Assembly: GCA_949752745.1 (NCBI GenBank)
Contig: OX457024.1
Coordinates: 49,931,347-49,995,346, forward strand
Direction of reading: 5' to 3'
Origin: Protula sp. h YS-2021
Taxonomy: Eukaryota > Annelida > Polychaeta > Sabellida > Serpulidae
DNA length: 64,000 nucleotides
Part shown: one piece after another, positions 24,880 through 36,625 of the stretch
Layout: every line of letters begins with the position of its first letter
How positions within the stretch are numbered: the first letter of the stretch is position 1
The notes under the pieces: model-generated
Told to the model about the DNA's origin: nothing
What the model saw: only the letters and a program-made list of their open reading frames with translations
Databases searched by the model: none
Translations under genes and position numbers: made by a program

Positions 24880-25790
24880 TTGCCTAACCTATTACCATTA
24901 CAAACAAGATTTCTATCACCCACATCTAGTTTGACACTTCTAACACGATTAAGTGCCACAGGTTTCGCGGTGCATAATCCTCTTTCGTGATTACCACGTC
25001 AACAACAACCATACCACATATCCTATCTGATATGTCCACTTTGATCTACGCTGCGAAAAAAGTGAACGTATTAAGGCTTCCATCTGGACCAAAACTGATC
25101 AACAAGGTAATGCACTCTTCTCCAATGCTTTGCAAAGTAGACATCTGCTTGTTGAATTCCCCAGAAGGAGAAACAACAATTTTGGTTTTGGATCTCAAGA
25201 GATGATTTCGCTCTGAAAAGGCTCTAAAAATAGGATCAGAAAACGACCCCAAGGTACGAGGCCTATTATTCAAGATTGCAGACACTTCGGCCATGAACGT
25301 TCTGATTGACTCGTCATCCAACTGACGACCATGTTGGTACAAAAGCGTACCAACGATACTATGAACGCATCTAATCAAGCACTCCCAGGTACCAGACAGT
25401 GAGAAGCCACAAATGTATTTAACCGCAACTCAAACATGCAGTTACTTTCAAGAGGGAAGCCCTTAATCACTGCATCGTCTTAAAAACCTTCCGTTCCCGG
25501 TCAGCGCTGGCAAAATTGGTACCTCGATCATATTGAAGAAGAGAGATAGGACCTCTGATGGCAACGAATCTTCTTAGAGCGTAAATGAACGAGCTAGTGG
25601 ACAGTGAATTTGCGATTTCTAAGAAAGCCGAGCGACACGACAAACAGGTGAAAATACAGCACCAATCATTTCAACTCTCTACGGCAAGATCAAAACACTG
25701 AAAAGGCTGAACAAACTAACACCACAGTGCGTAAAGAGAGATCCAGGTTGAACTCTATCAGCCGGAAGGTCAACCATCTTTTAATAAGCA
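24880..25790 (-). pseudogene. BEL/Pao integrase core and DUF5641-like tail
   Basis: From 25790 the minus strand reads 'DLPADRVQPGSLFTHCGV' then a decayed core. At 25378-25046 it reads MIRCVHSIVGTLLYQHGRQL, MAEVSAILNNRPRTLGSFSD and RNHLLRSKTKIVVSP, the well-conserved end of the Pao integrase. Beyond it, ITKEDYAPRNLWHL fits the tail domain that follows integrase. The first catalytic Asp (in 'xxGVDxFGP') is Ser here. Confidence 0.85.
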
Positions 25791-25807
25791 GCTTCTGCTC
25801 TCAGATG

Positions 25808-25985
25808 TGTAGAAATCAATCAATGGTATATATACATTTTCAAGTAACTCCTCTACAACCAATAATCCAAAACTCATTTGACATAATTTCATTTATACTC
25901 TCAGACTCCTACAAATCAAACAATGGTATATACACTTTTTCAAATAACCCCTGAAACCAATAATCCAAAACCCATTTGACTTAAC
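25808..25985. repeat. Direct duplication, period about 105 bp
   Basis: 'aatcaatggtatatataca', 'aaccaataatccaaaactca' and 'tttgacataatttcatt' near 25816-25893 recur with few changes near 25919-25992. Confidence 0.85.
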
Positions 25986-26310
25986 TTCATTCATGGTCTT
26001 ACCTTTGTCTTGGCCTAATACTTTGTCATAACAGCAGCCAATGATCAATTTTTCGACGTGACTGTCTTTCGGGATCACTACCGAGTGAAAGGTGTTCTGA
26101 GGAAGACAACTTAACCGACTGAGACTGAGGCAGAAGAACAACTTCTTTACCAAAGGCTGACTGCTGCCTCATTTTCACTATTTGTGATTCAGTGGTAACC
26201 AAACTGCTCAAAGAAATCGTACCCAGAAACCCAGATTTCTGAGAAAGGTATCTTTTCACAAGAGAACTAAGGCCGCAAACGACTGACTCAGACTTGATGG
26301 TAGGCAAGCC
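25893..26310 (-). pseudogene. BEL/Pao linker and integrase zinc-binding remnant
   Basis: The frame 26153-25893 contains FHSVVIPKDSHVEKLIIG, then YHCLICRSLR near its end, matching the H2C2 zinc finger of Pao integrase ('H-P-[IV]-[IV]-L-P' then 'C-x-x-C'). The first part (26307-26030) reads KEVVLPQSQSVKLSSSEHLS. Confidence 0.8.
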
Positions 26311-26349
26311 TGTTTACCACAAAGTAATTTCGAGGTGTGTAACTCTTCT

Positions 26350-26581
26350 GTGAAATATCTACGTGATGCTATATCAGCTATGTTTAACGCTCCATTGATC
26401 TAAATTCGTTGGGAAGTGGATAAAACCAACTCAGTTGGACACACATACGTGGAGCCTTTTGGACGTGAAATATCTACGTGATGCTATATCAGCTATGTTT
26501 AACGCTACATTGATCTAAATTCGTATGGAAGTGGATAAAACCAACTCAGTTGGACACACATACGTGGAACCTTTTGGACGT
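26350..26581. repeat. Tandem duplication, 115 bp x 2
   Basis: Copies begin at 26350 and 26465 with 'gtgaaatatctacgtgatgc' and end in 'ccttttggac'. They differ at only a few positions, so the duplication is recent compared with the retroelement around it. Confidence 0.9.
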
Positions 26582-26620
26582 GTTTCATACATACCTTAGC
26601 ACGACCTTACTGTCTGTCTT

Positions 26621-26621
<1 letters not shown>

Positions 26622-26702
<81 letters not shown>
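26622..26702. repeat. (AAT)n microsatellite, about 81 bp
   Basis: A perfect AAT run lies inside the BEL/Pao remnant. Confidence 0.98.
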
Positions 26703-26704
<2 letters not shown>

Positions 26705-26724
26705 TTGGCACCCTCATAAACTAA

Positions 26725-27133
26725 TTAAGGTTTGACCGAAATTGCGTCCGTCAGCTCCTCCCTAGGTACAGCAATTGGTTTGACAAAAGTCACTCTAGAT
26801 TTTTCCATATCAAAGAACACGTGTGGTTTTCCATCTCTATCATTCATGTGCAAATAACTGCAAGAACCATAACCTGCTTGAGATGCATAACAAAAATGAC
26901 GGAACTCTACTTCAGCAATAACAAAGCAATTTGACTTAAAGCAGCAGGGAAGAAATATTCTCCAGTCCCATAAAACTATCAAATCACTGTATCCATTTAG
27001 ACTTAATATTCTCAAAAATATCCTCTTCCCTTCCTGTTCATGTAATACAGTTTTGACGGAGACGCTTGCCAAATAAAGTAAGAGAGGCTATAAAACCAAA
27101 TGGATCGTACCATGGACAATAATCCTGTCCGTG
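26725..27133 (-). pseudogene. BEL/Pao region after RT (peptidase A17 / RNase H side)
   Basis: The stretch just after the RT end reads YDPFGFIASLT. The 115-codon frame at 27072-26725 contains EFRHFCYASQAGYGSCSYL, then KSRVTFVKPIAVPREELTDA. In the family this is 'H-x-F-x-D-A-S-x-x-A-Y-G' and 'K-x-R-V-x-P-x-K-x-x-x-[IV]-P-R-L-E-L'. The Asp of the D-A-S motif is replaced by Tyr. Confidence 0.85.
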
Positions 27134-28000
27134 TTATAGCTCGGTTTTCAGCGCAACACGAAACTGAAATGTATCAGACTGGATATGCCATTCGCCACTG
27201 AACGCGAGCTTACCCGGCAAATCTTTGAACCGCAGATCAATGTTGTCAGAATTTGACATCTTCTCAGGGGAAATAGAAGCTGAGACCTCTTCTGAATTAG
27301 AAATGAATTTGTGTATAGTCAGTTTCGCTCTCTCACACATGCTCCCAGTTCGGCTAACCAAGTCTATGACCCGCTCGAATTTTTGCCAAAGTTTTGAGGC
27401 CATGGTCGACGTAAAAGTTCTGTCAAAGAAAATCACCACAATGAGAACCGTAAATATCTCTGGCGATCTGTCGAAGATCAAAGCTGCTATACATCGGAGA
27501 TGACTGTAGACCAAAGATATGGACATTCAGCGCATGCACACATGGCTCCCTGGAAGTATTGCCATTCTTCCACCAAAGAAAGGACGTATAATATCGATAC
27601 TTTTCATGGACCCGAAATTGATAGTACACTTTTTTATGTTGCATCCAAAGGTGACAAAATCTTTGCGAAACTGCAGCAACACACCAAGATGAGAGTTATT
27701 CAAAACCTGGCGTTTAAGCAAACAGTGAAGTGCCTTTAAATCTGGCGCTACAATTGAAAACGACAAAAAGTTTCTGTTAGGTATTTAAGGCACCATGATG
27801 CGATAAAAGCCAATTATCTTTATCCAAATTGGAATAGGTGGCCTGTTGTGCATATTTCTTTGAGAGCCTCTCTGATATAAACGTATGTGTCTTTTTCTTG
27901 TAGTCAGAGTGACGATCAAACTTTACTTTAAGATGCTGGAGACGATTTTTTATTTTGCAAATCAACCTCGTCATTGCAAACGGAAAGAAGCATGACATAA
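27134..28000 (-). pseudogene. BEL/Pao reverse transcriptase remnant
   Basis: Motifs in order across several frames are VVFNCSARFKGTS, YYQFRVHEKYRYY, LWWKNGNTSREPC, HIFGLQSSP and FYVDHGLKTLA, followed by LVSRTGSMCERAKLTIHKF. This is the Pao pattern, with FGLxSSP before the YVDD box. The second catalytic Asp is His in this copy (YVDH), and at least four frame changes are needed to follow the domain. Confidence 0.85.
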
Positions 28001-28009
28001 TGATTGCCC

Positions 28010-28560
28010 TAGTTCATTTTGATGTTAGAGTCCATTAGATCCAAGAACTGCTTTTCATCTGGTAAAAGTCCTGCGCCCTGAGATATATCCTTGATGTCGG
28101 ATTATAAAATAGTCAACACGCCACCAGGAGACACTGTCTTTGGGCGACGTCCGAAAAGCAACTTGGCTAATCCTAGGGTCAACAATTTCATATTCGATAA
28201 CCAGTTGACTAAATCCTTTTATATTGGAAGAGTTGCTACTATATTGGAAGAGTTGCCCCAGCCAAGGTCAGTATGCTGCAGGGAGGGACCACAGTTGTAT
28301 CCTGTGAAAAGACCAATCTCAATGGAGTCAGACACTACCATTGCTGATGTGGATGTGGGAATGATTTGCAGCCATCATGGGCCAAGAGTAAATCACCGGT
28401 AAGGCTACCTTCTTTTCCGAATCAAAATCTATCACTTTTAAGCCACCGACACGCTGCAACGGATTAATCTCTCCTCAACAGACCTTATGGATACAGCTAA
28501 GTCTACATCTGGTCCATCAACAAATAAAGTCTTTCTGGTTTCCTTGGGGATAAAGACCAT
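28010..28560 (-). pseudogene. BEL/Pao protease to RT linker remnant
   Basis: In broken frames I read KTLFVDGPDVDLA, SIEIGLFTGYNCGP and SLQHTDLGWG. These resemble the segment after the Pao aspartic protease, where 'IGxLIGxD' and 'TxLGWx' are typical. The catalytic DSG motif was not located. Confidence 0.5.
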
Positions 28561-29960
28561 CAGACTGAGTTTCCAGAAGAGCATAGACTAATTGCTCCTT
28601 ACAAGGTTGCGAACATTACGATACGTACACAGGCACTATCAACACACTAAGAGAATTGCTAACAGTGGAAGGAGTACTAGAATGCAACTGAGCAGGTGCA
28701 TCACTTTCAAAACCTTCATAATCACTGTCAATGGGCACAAACATTTGAGTGTCAACTTTCCAAGCAGACCCCCGCTAATGGCTTTTATAAGCTTTCACAC
28801 AGTCATGCAAACAGGAAGTATTCTTGCGACTCTTTTTAATGCAATTTGTTTGTACATGTTTGTAGACGTAACCCGAAACGAGACACCTCGACACACTTTG
28901 TTGTTCATCAAGAAACGTTTTTGTCCTTTCTCCTTTTCGTACCGGTGATATGATAAATATCTTTCTTTGATAAAGAGTGACTACTAGTTTTTGAAACCTC
29001 ATTCAATGAAAACTGCACAAACGTTGGGAAATCTAAGTTTTCTTGTTGATCATCAGTTACCTTTTTATGTCATCATTGTGCTAACCACTCAGCCAATTTT
29101 AGCAAAAGACGCCGATTTTACTTTGGGTCATTCAAAAACTTCAGCCCATGAATTGAGTTCATTCATGATTGACACTGATGCAAGTAATAAACAAACCGTC
29201 TTAAACCAAGCGTCCTTATTCTTTATTTTAGAAAAAAACTATATATTTTATCCCGAATACAAGATATTTTACTAATATAAAAGACGTTTAAAAATTTTAA
29301 AAACTTCAATTTCATTTTTAAGAGTACATGTTTGTAAACAACGAAATATCACCATGGGAGACTACGACTACTGGAAATTGTACCACTGAAGCAAATTGAT
29401 TGAATATGGTGTCTAGGGGGTCTTTTTGTTGTTGGGTATGAGTTTTTTTAAATGAGAAAGTAATAAATGAAGCACTTAACATCGCTCTCTTTTAATAGCA
29501 AGATTTCGCCGAGAAAATCCAAATAAAAGCCACAGTATAAAGAAATAAGGAGGATTTCAACGCAGATATCCCCAGAAATAACAACGCCAACAAGTGCAAC
29601 AGCATGTAAGCAAACTTGCCATGTGAGCTGGACACACAGGTGACCCTTCCCTTTTATTTCTTATGAAGAAAGAAGAGGAAAGAAGGTGAGTATACTCCAG
29701 AGGTCACAATAGGAGCAGCAGTATGGCAACTTGATGCGAAGGAACACGTTACCGTAATGTGACGATCACCTGACCCGCACACGACACAACTAGCAGCCAT
29801 CACATGGCCAACCTTGCCGGTGCAAAAATAACAAATAAATAAATGAATGAAATGTTTTCAAATAAATTGTTCCCCGCGCTTTGCAATGCTAATACAATAA
29901 AAATTCACAAAGAACTTTAAAAAATATTAATAATACTAATAGGTAACATTTAATTAATAT
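28561..29960. other. Non-coding, nothing recognised
   Basis: Frames at 28592-28948 and 28991-29275 have no family resemblance. It may include the upstream LTR of the BEL/Pao element, but no matching LTR downstream was seen. Confidence 0.4.
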
Positions 29961-29984
29961 CTACATTAATTCAGAAAAAAAATC

Positions 29985-30330
29985 CCAAAACATTGATCCT
30001 TAGCTGTCCTTTAAACAATTTTTTGAGAGATTTAGGCAAGGCATTCCAACATTTGATGGCAGCTACTGAGAACTCTATGTGTCCTGAAAATTTAGCGAAG
30101 CTTGAAAGTAATTATCTCACTCAAACTCAGTCAAAGAACTTTGAACATGGTATAAAGAAAGATGATTTCTCGAGTTTTTACCCGTGATGACTCTCTCAGC
30201 GCTATTTTGAAGATGCCATTGACTTGGAATGCGGTCATTTGCGATCCCAAGTAGCGAAACAATAGAAGGACAGGTCGATTCTCCAAACAACGTACCAAGC
30301 TTCGAATATACGCCATTGAGAGAGATAGAC
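29985..30330 (-). pseudogene. Reverse-transcriptase C-terminal tail remnant
   Basis: Minus-strand fragments 'TREIIFLYTMFKVL' and 'AAIKCWNALPKSLKNCLKD' (the latter after one frame change near 30040) look like the end of a CR1/L2-type reverse transcriptase, where 'WNxLPxx[LI]' is usual. The evidence is short and broken. Confidence 0.4.
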
Positions 30331-30599
30331 CTTATTTAACGAATCACTATGAGCTGATTCCGACGATTCTTTAAGAAGGAAAATTATGGCTCACAGAATA
30401 CGATGAAACAACTCTGAATACAGATGAGTAGAAAACCATTGGGCTGTTTCAGACTGCCAGACTCCAGGGAACAAAAGAAACTCTTGACGTAAAGTAACCG
30501 CGTCAGCAAAGAAAATCACAATGAGAAAAATACGTAGCAAGCAAGATAATAGGATCTTTGCTCCTTAGCCTTCTGGAGTAACTTTAGCGTTATGATTGA

Positions 30600-30880
30600 C
30601 GGAAGATTGCGTAAAGCGCTGAAAAAGGCCATTAATTACCATCGTATTTTCATTCGGACACAGAGACATAGAGCGATGGACGGATTTTCAAGCGATTTGC
30701 AAACATATCTATTAATGGTGCATCCCAAGGCAAATGAAGCAAAAACCCAGTGAAAAATCGAGTCCAAAAGAGGCCACCATCCGTATATATTACCTCGAGA
30801 AGCTAGATCCGCTATGATGTTGTGATTACCAAGTAGGTGCATCAACTGAGCAGTGAATCGATCGTCATACACACATCAAA
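30600..30880 (-). pseudogene. Retroelement RNase H-end remnant (DIRS- or Ty3-like)
   Basis: The frame 30872-30636 reads FTAQLMHLLGNHNIIADLAS then RGN and 'WPLLDSIFHW'. In another frame it continues PLIDMFANRLKIRPSLYVSV. The order 'xxxGxxNxxADxxSR', then a Trp-Leu block, then '[IV]DxFAxxxN' is seen at the RNase H end of DIRS-type and some Ty3-type elements. Confidence 0.5.
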
Positions 30881-31139
30881 GAGTCCTTCTTGTCAGGCAA
30901 CACAACTTAGGTAACTTGGTATCTCTTTGTTTCTATATACATCAACGACAACCTCGCCTATGTACGATACACCAGCAAAACAGTCTTTATTTCGAAAACA
31001 CTTATGTGCATGGACCGATCTTGGTTCGACCATGAACCCTGCCAAGTATAACGTTTGTATACGAAAACCAAGCTCCACAGTGATACTTATATCTGTTCAT
31101 TTCGTGAATAAAACAGGAGAGGGAAAGGAACTCATATAG

Positions 31140-31990
31140 AAAATTCCAATCAGGTAGCTACGCTCGGTTTAAACATTGATGTTAATTAACCATCAGTACT
31201 TTGTCTCCGCAGTGTTCGTGTTTGTATCACTGAGTTAGCTGGCCTACGCCAGCACGAAAAGAGTACAGAGTACTTAAATGAATTGAGAAGGATCAACATC
31301 AATACGATATCAAAATACTTCTCGTTTTCACAAAATTATTACAAAATCTTTGGTAAAAATATTAAGTAAGTGTTAAAGTTTGGTAAGCAAAATGATAAAG
31401 ATGCAGGCCAAAAGGGAGGAGAAATTACAAGGAAAAGCAAGGATGGGTTTCAGTAGACAACTGTAGCTTATTGTATTTAACGATACTAATATGGAGACCC
31501 TCATTGATACTCATAATGTTGTGAAATACCGAATACTGTTCTTCACCCGGGATTTTAGCCTGAATGAATTCGGTTGAATTTTCGCTGAAGGTAGATTTTG
31601 GTATTTACATGGGTGTTAGCTTTTTTGGCACAATACATGAGCCAAAAATCCACTTTAGTTAAACAGCTCTAGTCCTAAAATGTTTATGAAATTTTTAGAT
31701 CTCACTGGTGCTCTTTTTCTTCTGGTGACGCACCAAAAAAAATAATGGAAATATTATCGAACACAGCAGTAAAACCATAAATGAGGCAAGAAAAATAGAC
31801 TTACTCTCTTGAAATTTTATAGCGGACATTACTACTTACCTTACCCGTGCCGTTAACCGTAATTTTAAAAAACAAATGCGGAAACATTGTAAAAAATCCT
31901 AATTAAAATCAGAAATAGCGCTATGATATAATTTAACCGGCTTAAAATCTTGACTAAAGAAATCCAACATTAGTAACTAACTATGTAGTA
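31140..31990. other. Non-coding, nothing recognised
   Basis: AT-rich, without repeat boundaries or plausible coding frames. Confidence 0.4.
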
Positions 31991-31994
31991 GGAA

Positions 31995-32540
31995 AACGAG
32001 AGTTCTACAACAGGCCCTCCCCACTAGGACATACTATACCAAACCCCCTCACCCCTAGGACATACTTTGTCGGACTCCCCTCCCCCTCCGTGGGAAAATT
32101 TTGTGATTTCAACATATTTATCCATTTCAGACAATTCTGAACTTTTTTGGTTTTTGGACCCCCCTCCCCTCCCCCCTCCGTGGGAAAATTTTGTGATTTC
32201 AGCATATTTATCCATTTCAGTCGATTCTGAACATTTTCGGTTTTGGACATCCCCCTCCCCCAGGAAAATTTTGTGATTTCAGCATATTTATCCGTTTCAG
32301 ACAATTCTGAACAACTTTTGTTTTTTTTACCCTCCCCCCTTCGGTAGGGAAATTTTTTCATTTCTCCATATTTATCCGTTTCAGACAATTCTGAACATTT
32401 TTGGTCTTTGGACCCCCCCCCCCCCCCGTGGGAAATTATTTTGCCACATGGCTAGCATGACAACTTCAACAGCGCATAACTTTAAAAATACTTGACCGAT
32501 TTGAATTCTTTCACTAAAACGTTTAGCAAGACGCGATTGG
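31995..32540 (-). repeat. Tandem units (81-90 bp) related to the 2.6-kb insertion
   Basis: Four units contain 'ggaaaattttgtgatttc', 'catatttatcc' and 'tttcagacaattctgaac', spaced 81-90 bp. They are followed by the reverse complement of the 9810-10090 unit ('gctagcatgacaacttcaac', 'aaaacgtttagcaagac'). This is a second copy, inverted, of part of the 9339-11911 insertion. Confidence 0.75.
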
Positions 32541-32544
32541 TTCG

Positions 32545-32950
32545 TTGCTTGTTGTTGGTTGTTGGTTGCTGTTCTTGGTTTTGTTTGTTGTTGTTGTGGT
32601 TGTTGTTGGTTGTTGTTGATAGTTGTTGGTTGTTGTTGGTTATTGTTGGTTGTTGATTGTTGGTTGTTGGTTGTTGTTGGTTAATTGTTGTTGGTTGTTG
32701 TTGGTTGTTGTTGGTTAATTGTTGTTGATTGTTGTTGTTGTTGATGGTTGATGTTGGTTGGTTGTTGGGTGTTGTTGTTGTTAGTTGTTGTTGTTAGATT
32801 GGTTGGTTGTTGTCGGTTGTTTTTTTTGGTTGCTGTTGGTTGTTGGCTGTTGTTGGTTTTTTGGGGTTGGTTGGATGGTTGGTTGGTTGGTTTTTTTTGC
32901 TGGATGGCTGGTTGTTGTTGGTTGGTTGTTTGGTTGGTTGTTGGAAGATT
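32545..32950 (+). repeat. GTT/GGTT-rich simple repeat, about 400 bp
   Basis: Imperfect 'gttgttggttgttgg' throughout. All open frames across it are artefacts. Confidence 0.95.
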
Positions 32951-33222
32951 GGAAGTGAAAATGTGAGGTAAGTGAAATTCTTTTTTTTGTTATGTATGTT
33001 CATTTGTTATATTTTTTCTTTGGTTGGTTATGTAGGAAGACCGCCCCCATTCAAACACATGCTGGAATGGGCTAGCCATTCGAATATATGCTTGAATGGG
33101 CTTGCCATTAGAACACATGTTTGAATGGGCGCTTTCGTCCTACATAACCAACCAAAGAAAAAAATATATAACAAATGAACCTACATAACAAAGATTTTCA
33201 CTTACCTCACATTTTCACTTCC
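32951..33222. mobile_element. 272-bp near-perfect inverted repeat
   Basis: The left arm starts 'ggaagtgaaaatgtgaggta' and contains 'ttctttggttggttatgtag'. The right arm is its reverse complement, ending 'cattttcacttcc', with arms of about 120 bp around a short spacer of three diverged 'gaatgggc' units. It looks like a recent foldback element or hairpin MITE. No target duplication was seen. Confidence 0.85.
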
Positions 33223-33284
33223 CTTCTGAAAGTTATGCATTTCGCGGGGCAGCATTGGCTTGTTACTAAAAATAAGAAACTAAT

Positions 33285-33420
33285 AAATTATTATTATTAT
33301 TATTACTATTACTATTATTATCATTATTATTAGTAGTAGTAGTAGTTGCAGTAGTAGCAACAGCATTGTTAGTTTTGTAGCAGTATTAGTTATTATTATT
33401 ATTAGTTTTAGTTTCAGTAT
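33285..33420 (+). repeat. TTA/TAG trinucleotide tract
   Basis: (TTA)n passes into (TAG)n and 'gcagtagtagcaacagc', then back to TTA triplets. Confidence 0.85.
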
Positions 33421-33528
33421 AATTTATTAACCTATTCTGCCAGTGCAAGGTAGGATTAAGAATCCAATCTCTAGTATCGTCATTGTTTTGCGTATATTTT
33501 CTATAGTTGCACTTAACATGGGCTCATT

Positions 33529-33672
33529 GTGTTTATTTATCATCACAGCAATGAAGAATTTCAGTATTCCAGTATTGTTTTAAAAGGAAAAATATTCAAT
33601 GTGTTTATTTACCATCACAACAATGAAGAATTTCAGTATTCCCGTATTGTTTTAAAGGGCAAAATATTCAGT
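33529..33672 (+). repeat. Tandem duplication, 72 bp x 2
   Basis: 'gtgtttatttatcatcacag' with 'caatgaagaatttcagtatt' at 33529 recurs at 33601 with few changes. Confidence 0.9.
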
Positions 33673-34791
33673 TAGAAAATAGAAATTAGGTAGTAATTGT
33701 AAACCATTGCAATATGAGAGGCAAAATGAAATTTGTGCAAACATCAGATAGCACATCGAAAGGAGTACAGCCATTTTGAAAATATTGGAGCGACCTAAAG
33801 GGTGAGGGGAGATGAAAAGGTGAAGGTGGGCGAATCTATACAAATAACAGTGTTTCATGCGGTAAACAGGTAAACATTCACCTGAGAATCCATTTGAAGA
33901 AGTCAAATGAACTAAAGAAAGGCTGTTGGGGAAGGGGAGTGAAAGAGAATCGCGCCAAGACAGGGAGCGTAGAAAACATAGTATCAGGTTCTTTGAACCA
34001 GAGGTAGCGGTAAAGAAGCTGGTAGCAATAATAAATATGCTGCAGAATGGAAAATAGGTAGGTTCAAACGTTATTTATAACGTTTTACTGAAAAGCGGAG
34101 GGAACACAATGAGAGGTTCAATAATGTTTCTATGCGATAAAATTCTGATGTTAAGAGCTATGCCACGAGTGTGGAAGCAAGTACGGATACAGTTAGTATA
34201 TAAAGGCACCGATAAATAGAAACTGAATGACACGGCTTTTTAAGATTTGTTAGTAGTATATTATGGGTCTAGATAGGAGTAAAATTTTGGGAATTACTTG
34301 CCGAGTTGGGGAATATTTAATTACTAGGCCTCCTTAAAAATGCTCAAACAAATATCACGGCAAAGGCTGCACTTCATAACCTAGAATCGGAATCGGTGCA
34401 GCTTCGAGCTGGTTTAGAAATTAGAAAAGAAAAAGAGGAGTAGATACATAGGCAAGTGTTCATACAAGAATTGTAGGCCAAACAGAATAACCAGATCGGG
34501 AGGCCATCAAATTGTTGGACAGTGGTTGATTGATTCGCAACTGAATTGAACCTCAACCTGAACCACAAGGGATGTTTCCAGTTGTTCTGCGCAGACAACA
34601 CAGTGATGGGTGTTGACTATTGATGAGAGTGGGATTGGTGGGACCGGTAGGATGTGATCTGGGTTTAACAGGCAATAAGCGTAGTATTGTGGATTCATCA
34701 GGTGTTGCCGGTTGAGAACCTGGGGAGGGGGGAGGGCACCGAAGAGTTTGGTGAAATAAATCGATCAAGCAGGTTCCATTTTAAGTGAAAT

Positions 34792-34830
<39 letters not shown>

Positions 34831-35280
34831 CCTTGAAGGTTACCAGACCAAATTAATATAAAACACGGGATAATGTTTACATGTCGCCAATAAGAAAAGC
34901 TAATTTTTTTCCTTTTTTTTTTTTTTTTAGCGTTTATTCAAAGATCACTATCCGACCACGTTAAAAATATATAAAAATCTTATGATATTGACGTAATATT
35001 GGATTTCAGTTACACGGAAGTCATGACACGACCGAAAAGGTTTGAAATAAAATACGAAACTGGCCAGTCCCAAGTTAGCTCCTTCTCTCCGAGTTAATTC
35101 TTTCCAATCTCTTTCCAATCGTTTGTTCCGAGTTAATTCCTTCCAATCGCTCAGATTGTTCCTATATGTTCAACTGACAGTCTGGCGCTTGTAGTTGTGT
35201 CCGCTTCAGACTTTAGACACCTAAGGTTCTGTTCAAAGGGTACGCGTAGGGTGAGAACATACTAGTCGTAAGCTAACATG
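33673..35280. other. Non-coding; poly-A tract at 34793-34828
   Basis: I recognise no gene. A pure A run of about 36 bases lies at 34793-34828 and a T run at 34913-34928. The A run could be the tail of a retroposed sequence, but nothing recognisable precedes it. Confidence 0.4.
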
Positions 35281-35289
35281 TACGAGTAC

Positions 35290-35420
35290 AAGGGGCAGGA
35301 AAACGAATGGCTACAGTAAATCCAAATTGGTGAAATTGAAAAGACCATCTTCCGTGGCTGAAAACAATTTTATTTGTCAAATATCACAAAATAAGGAATA
35401 TTTGAGTATAACAGGTTGCT
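35290..35420 (+). repeat. Interspersed repeat, partner at 15355-15540
   Basis: 'acagtaaatccaaattggtg' and 'ccatcttccgtggctgaaaa' match the earlier copy. A shorter relative, 'tggctacagtagatcattat', lies at 35828. Confidence 0.55.
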
Positions 35421-35528
35421 AAATTTGCATCTGGCTAATTAAGTTAAGTCAGAATTGAACATGTTGTTGTCACCAATTACGATCTACTGTAACCATTTCT
35501 TTCTCCGCTCCCTGGTACTCTTGGTCGT

Positions 35529-35790
35529 AATAAGCCAAAATCGCACTTTGGACGTTCCCAATAAAATGCGCAAAAATTTCGAGTAAACATAACCAGGTAA
35601 AATGAAAGAAATGATAGAGAGATTTCGCCTAAATGTCGGATTTTACTTATGTTCGGAGTTTTAGCTGTTTTGTGATATTTCTTACATATTCTTCTGTCAT
35701 TTCTCTAATTTATTTACCCCGTTCCCTTGCAGTCGAAATTCAAAATTCTTGCGCATTTTATTCAAAACTCCTAACCTGGATTTCGCCTAT
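35529..35790. mobile_element. Foldback MITE, third copy (shortened)
   Basis: It begins 'taagccaaaatcgcactttg' and ends 'aacctggatttcgcctatg' with matching arms. It is about 90 bp shorter than the copies at 6994 and 18957, having lost the central part. Confidence 0.7.
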
Positions 35791-35859
35791 GCACACGAGT
35801 AAATACCATGTGGGGAGGAGATAGAGTTGGCTACAGTAGATCATTATTGGTGACGCCAA

Positions 35860-36620
35860 AATGTTAAATTCCGACTCCACTAAGGCCACATTCTTTTAGA
35901 CCTCTCAAAAAACTGAGAATCCACTCTCCAAACAGACCAGAGAAGCTCCAGAGACACCGTCCAAAAGAGCACGTCAAAAAAAATCGAGCAATACAAAACA
36001 CAAATATAGTTATTTTGTGCTTCTTTCAGATAAATATGTAATTCATATGCCCAGAAATATATCCCATGACAATCGTTTGTTGGGGCATTGGTTTAAATGT
36101 GATCTGTTTAACCTAATAACATCCCTACCACTTCAGCAGTACCAAAGGTGTTACAGATTCGACCTCAACCTAAAGTAATTGAGGTTAAACCTTTGGGTCC
36201 TCTTGTATTTCACTATACCTAGTGCAATAACGTCTAAAATCTTCCTTGAACTAAATTTCTACTCCTAAATGTTTATAATTCATATGCATTTTGGCAAACA
36301 AGTTGTAGAAATGCCTTTGTTTACATTTCCGCCATCTTGTATCTGACCTTCTCAAGAGAAATTTTCCGAGACAAAAACTGTATCTAGATAACGAGAAATT
36401 ATCCAAAAGAACACATCAATTTTACGAGAGCCTCTTGATTTTTCGAGAAGGTCCAAGAAATGTGGCCTGAATAAACCAGTTGCAAATTTTGCAACCACTT
36501 AGACTTGAATATACGTTATTTTGCGATACTTGGCAAAAAATTGTTTTGAACCACAGAAGATGTTCTTTTTCATTTCACCATTTTGGATCTGCTTTAGCCA
36601 TTCGCTTCCCCCACGTCCTC
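35860..36620. other. Non-coding, nothing recognised
   Basis: AT-rich sequence without repeat boundaries. The frame at 36480-36743 runs into a duplicated segment and has no family resemblance. Confidence 0.4.
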
Positions 36621-36625
36621 GTACT

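Larger units (their letters stand above)
24880..28560 (-). mobile_element. Degenerate BEL/Pao LTR retrotransposon, internal region
   Basis: The minus strand reads protease-side linker, reverse transcriptase, the Pao-specific region after RT, integrase zinc finger, integrase core and a DUF5641-like tail in the correct order, all with frameshifts and stops. It is broken by an (AAT)n tract and by two direct duplications. I recognised no LTRs, so full length and age are unknown. BEL/Pao elements are cut-and-paste-integrating retrotransposons of animals. This copy is inactive. Confidence 0.85.

Noticed and set aside
32748..33003. Frames rich in Val/Leu/Trp or Asn/Pro/Thr
   Set aside because: Translation of the GTT-rich simple repeat.
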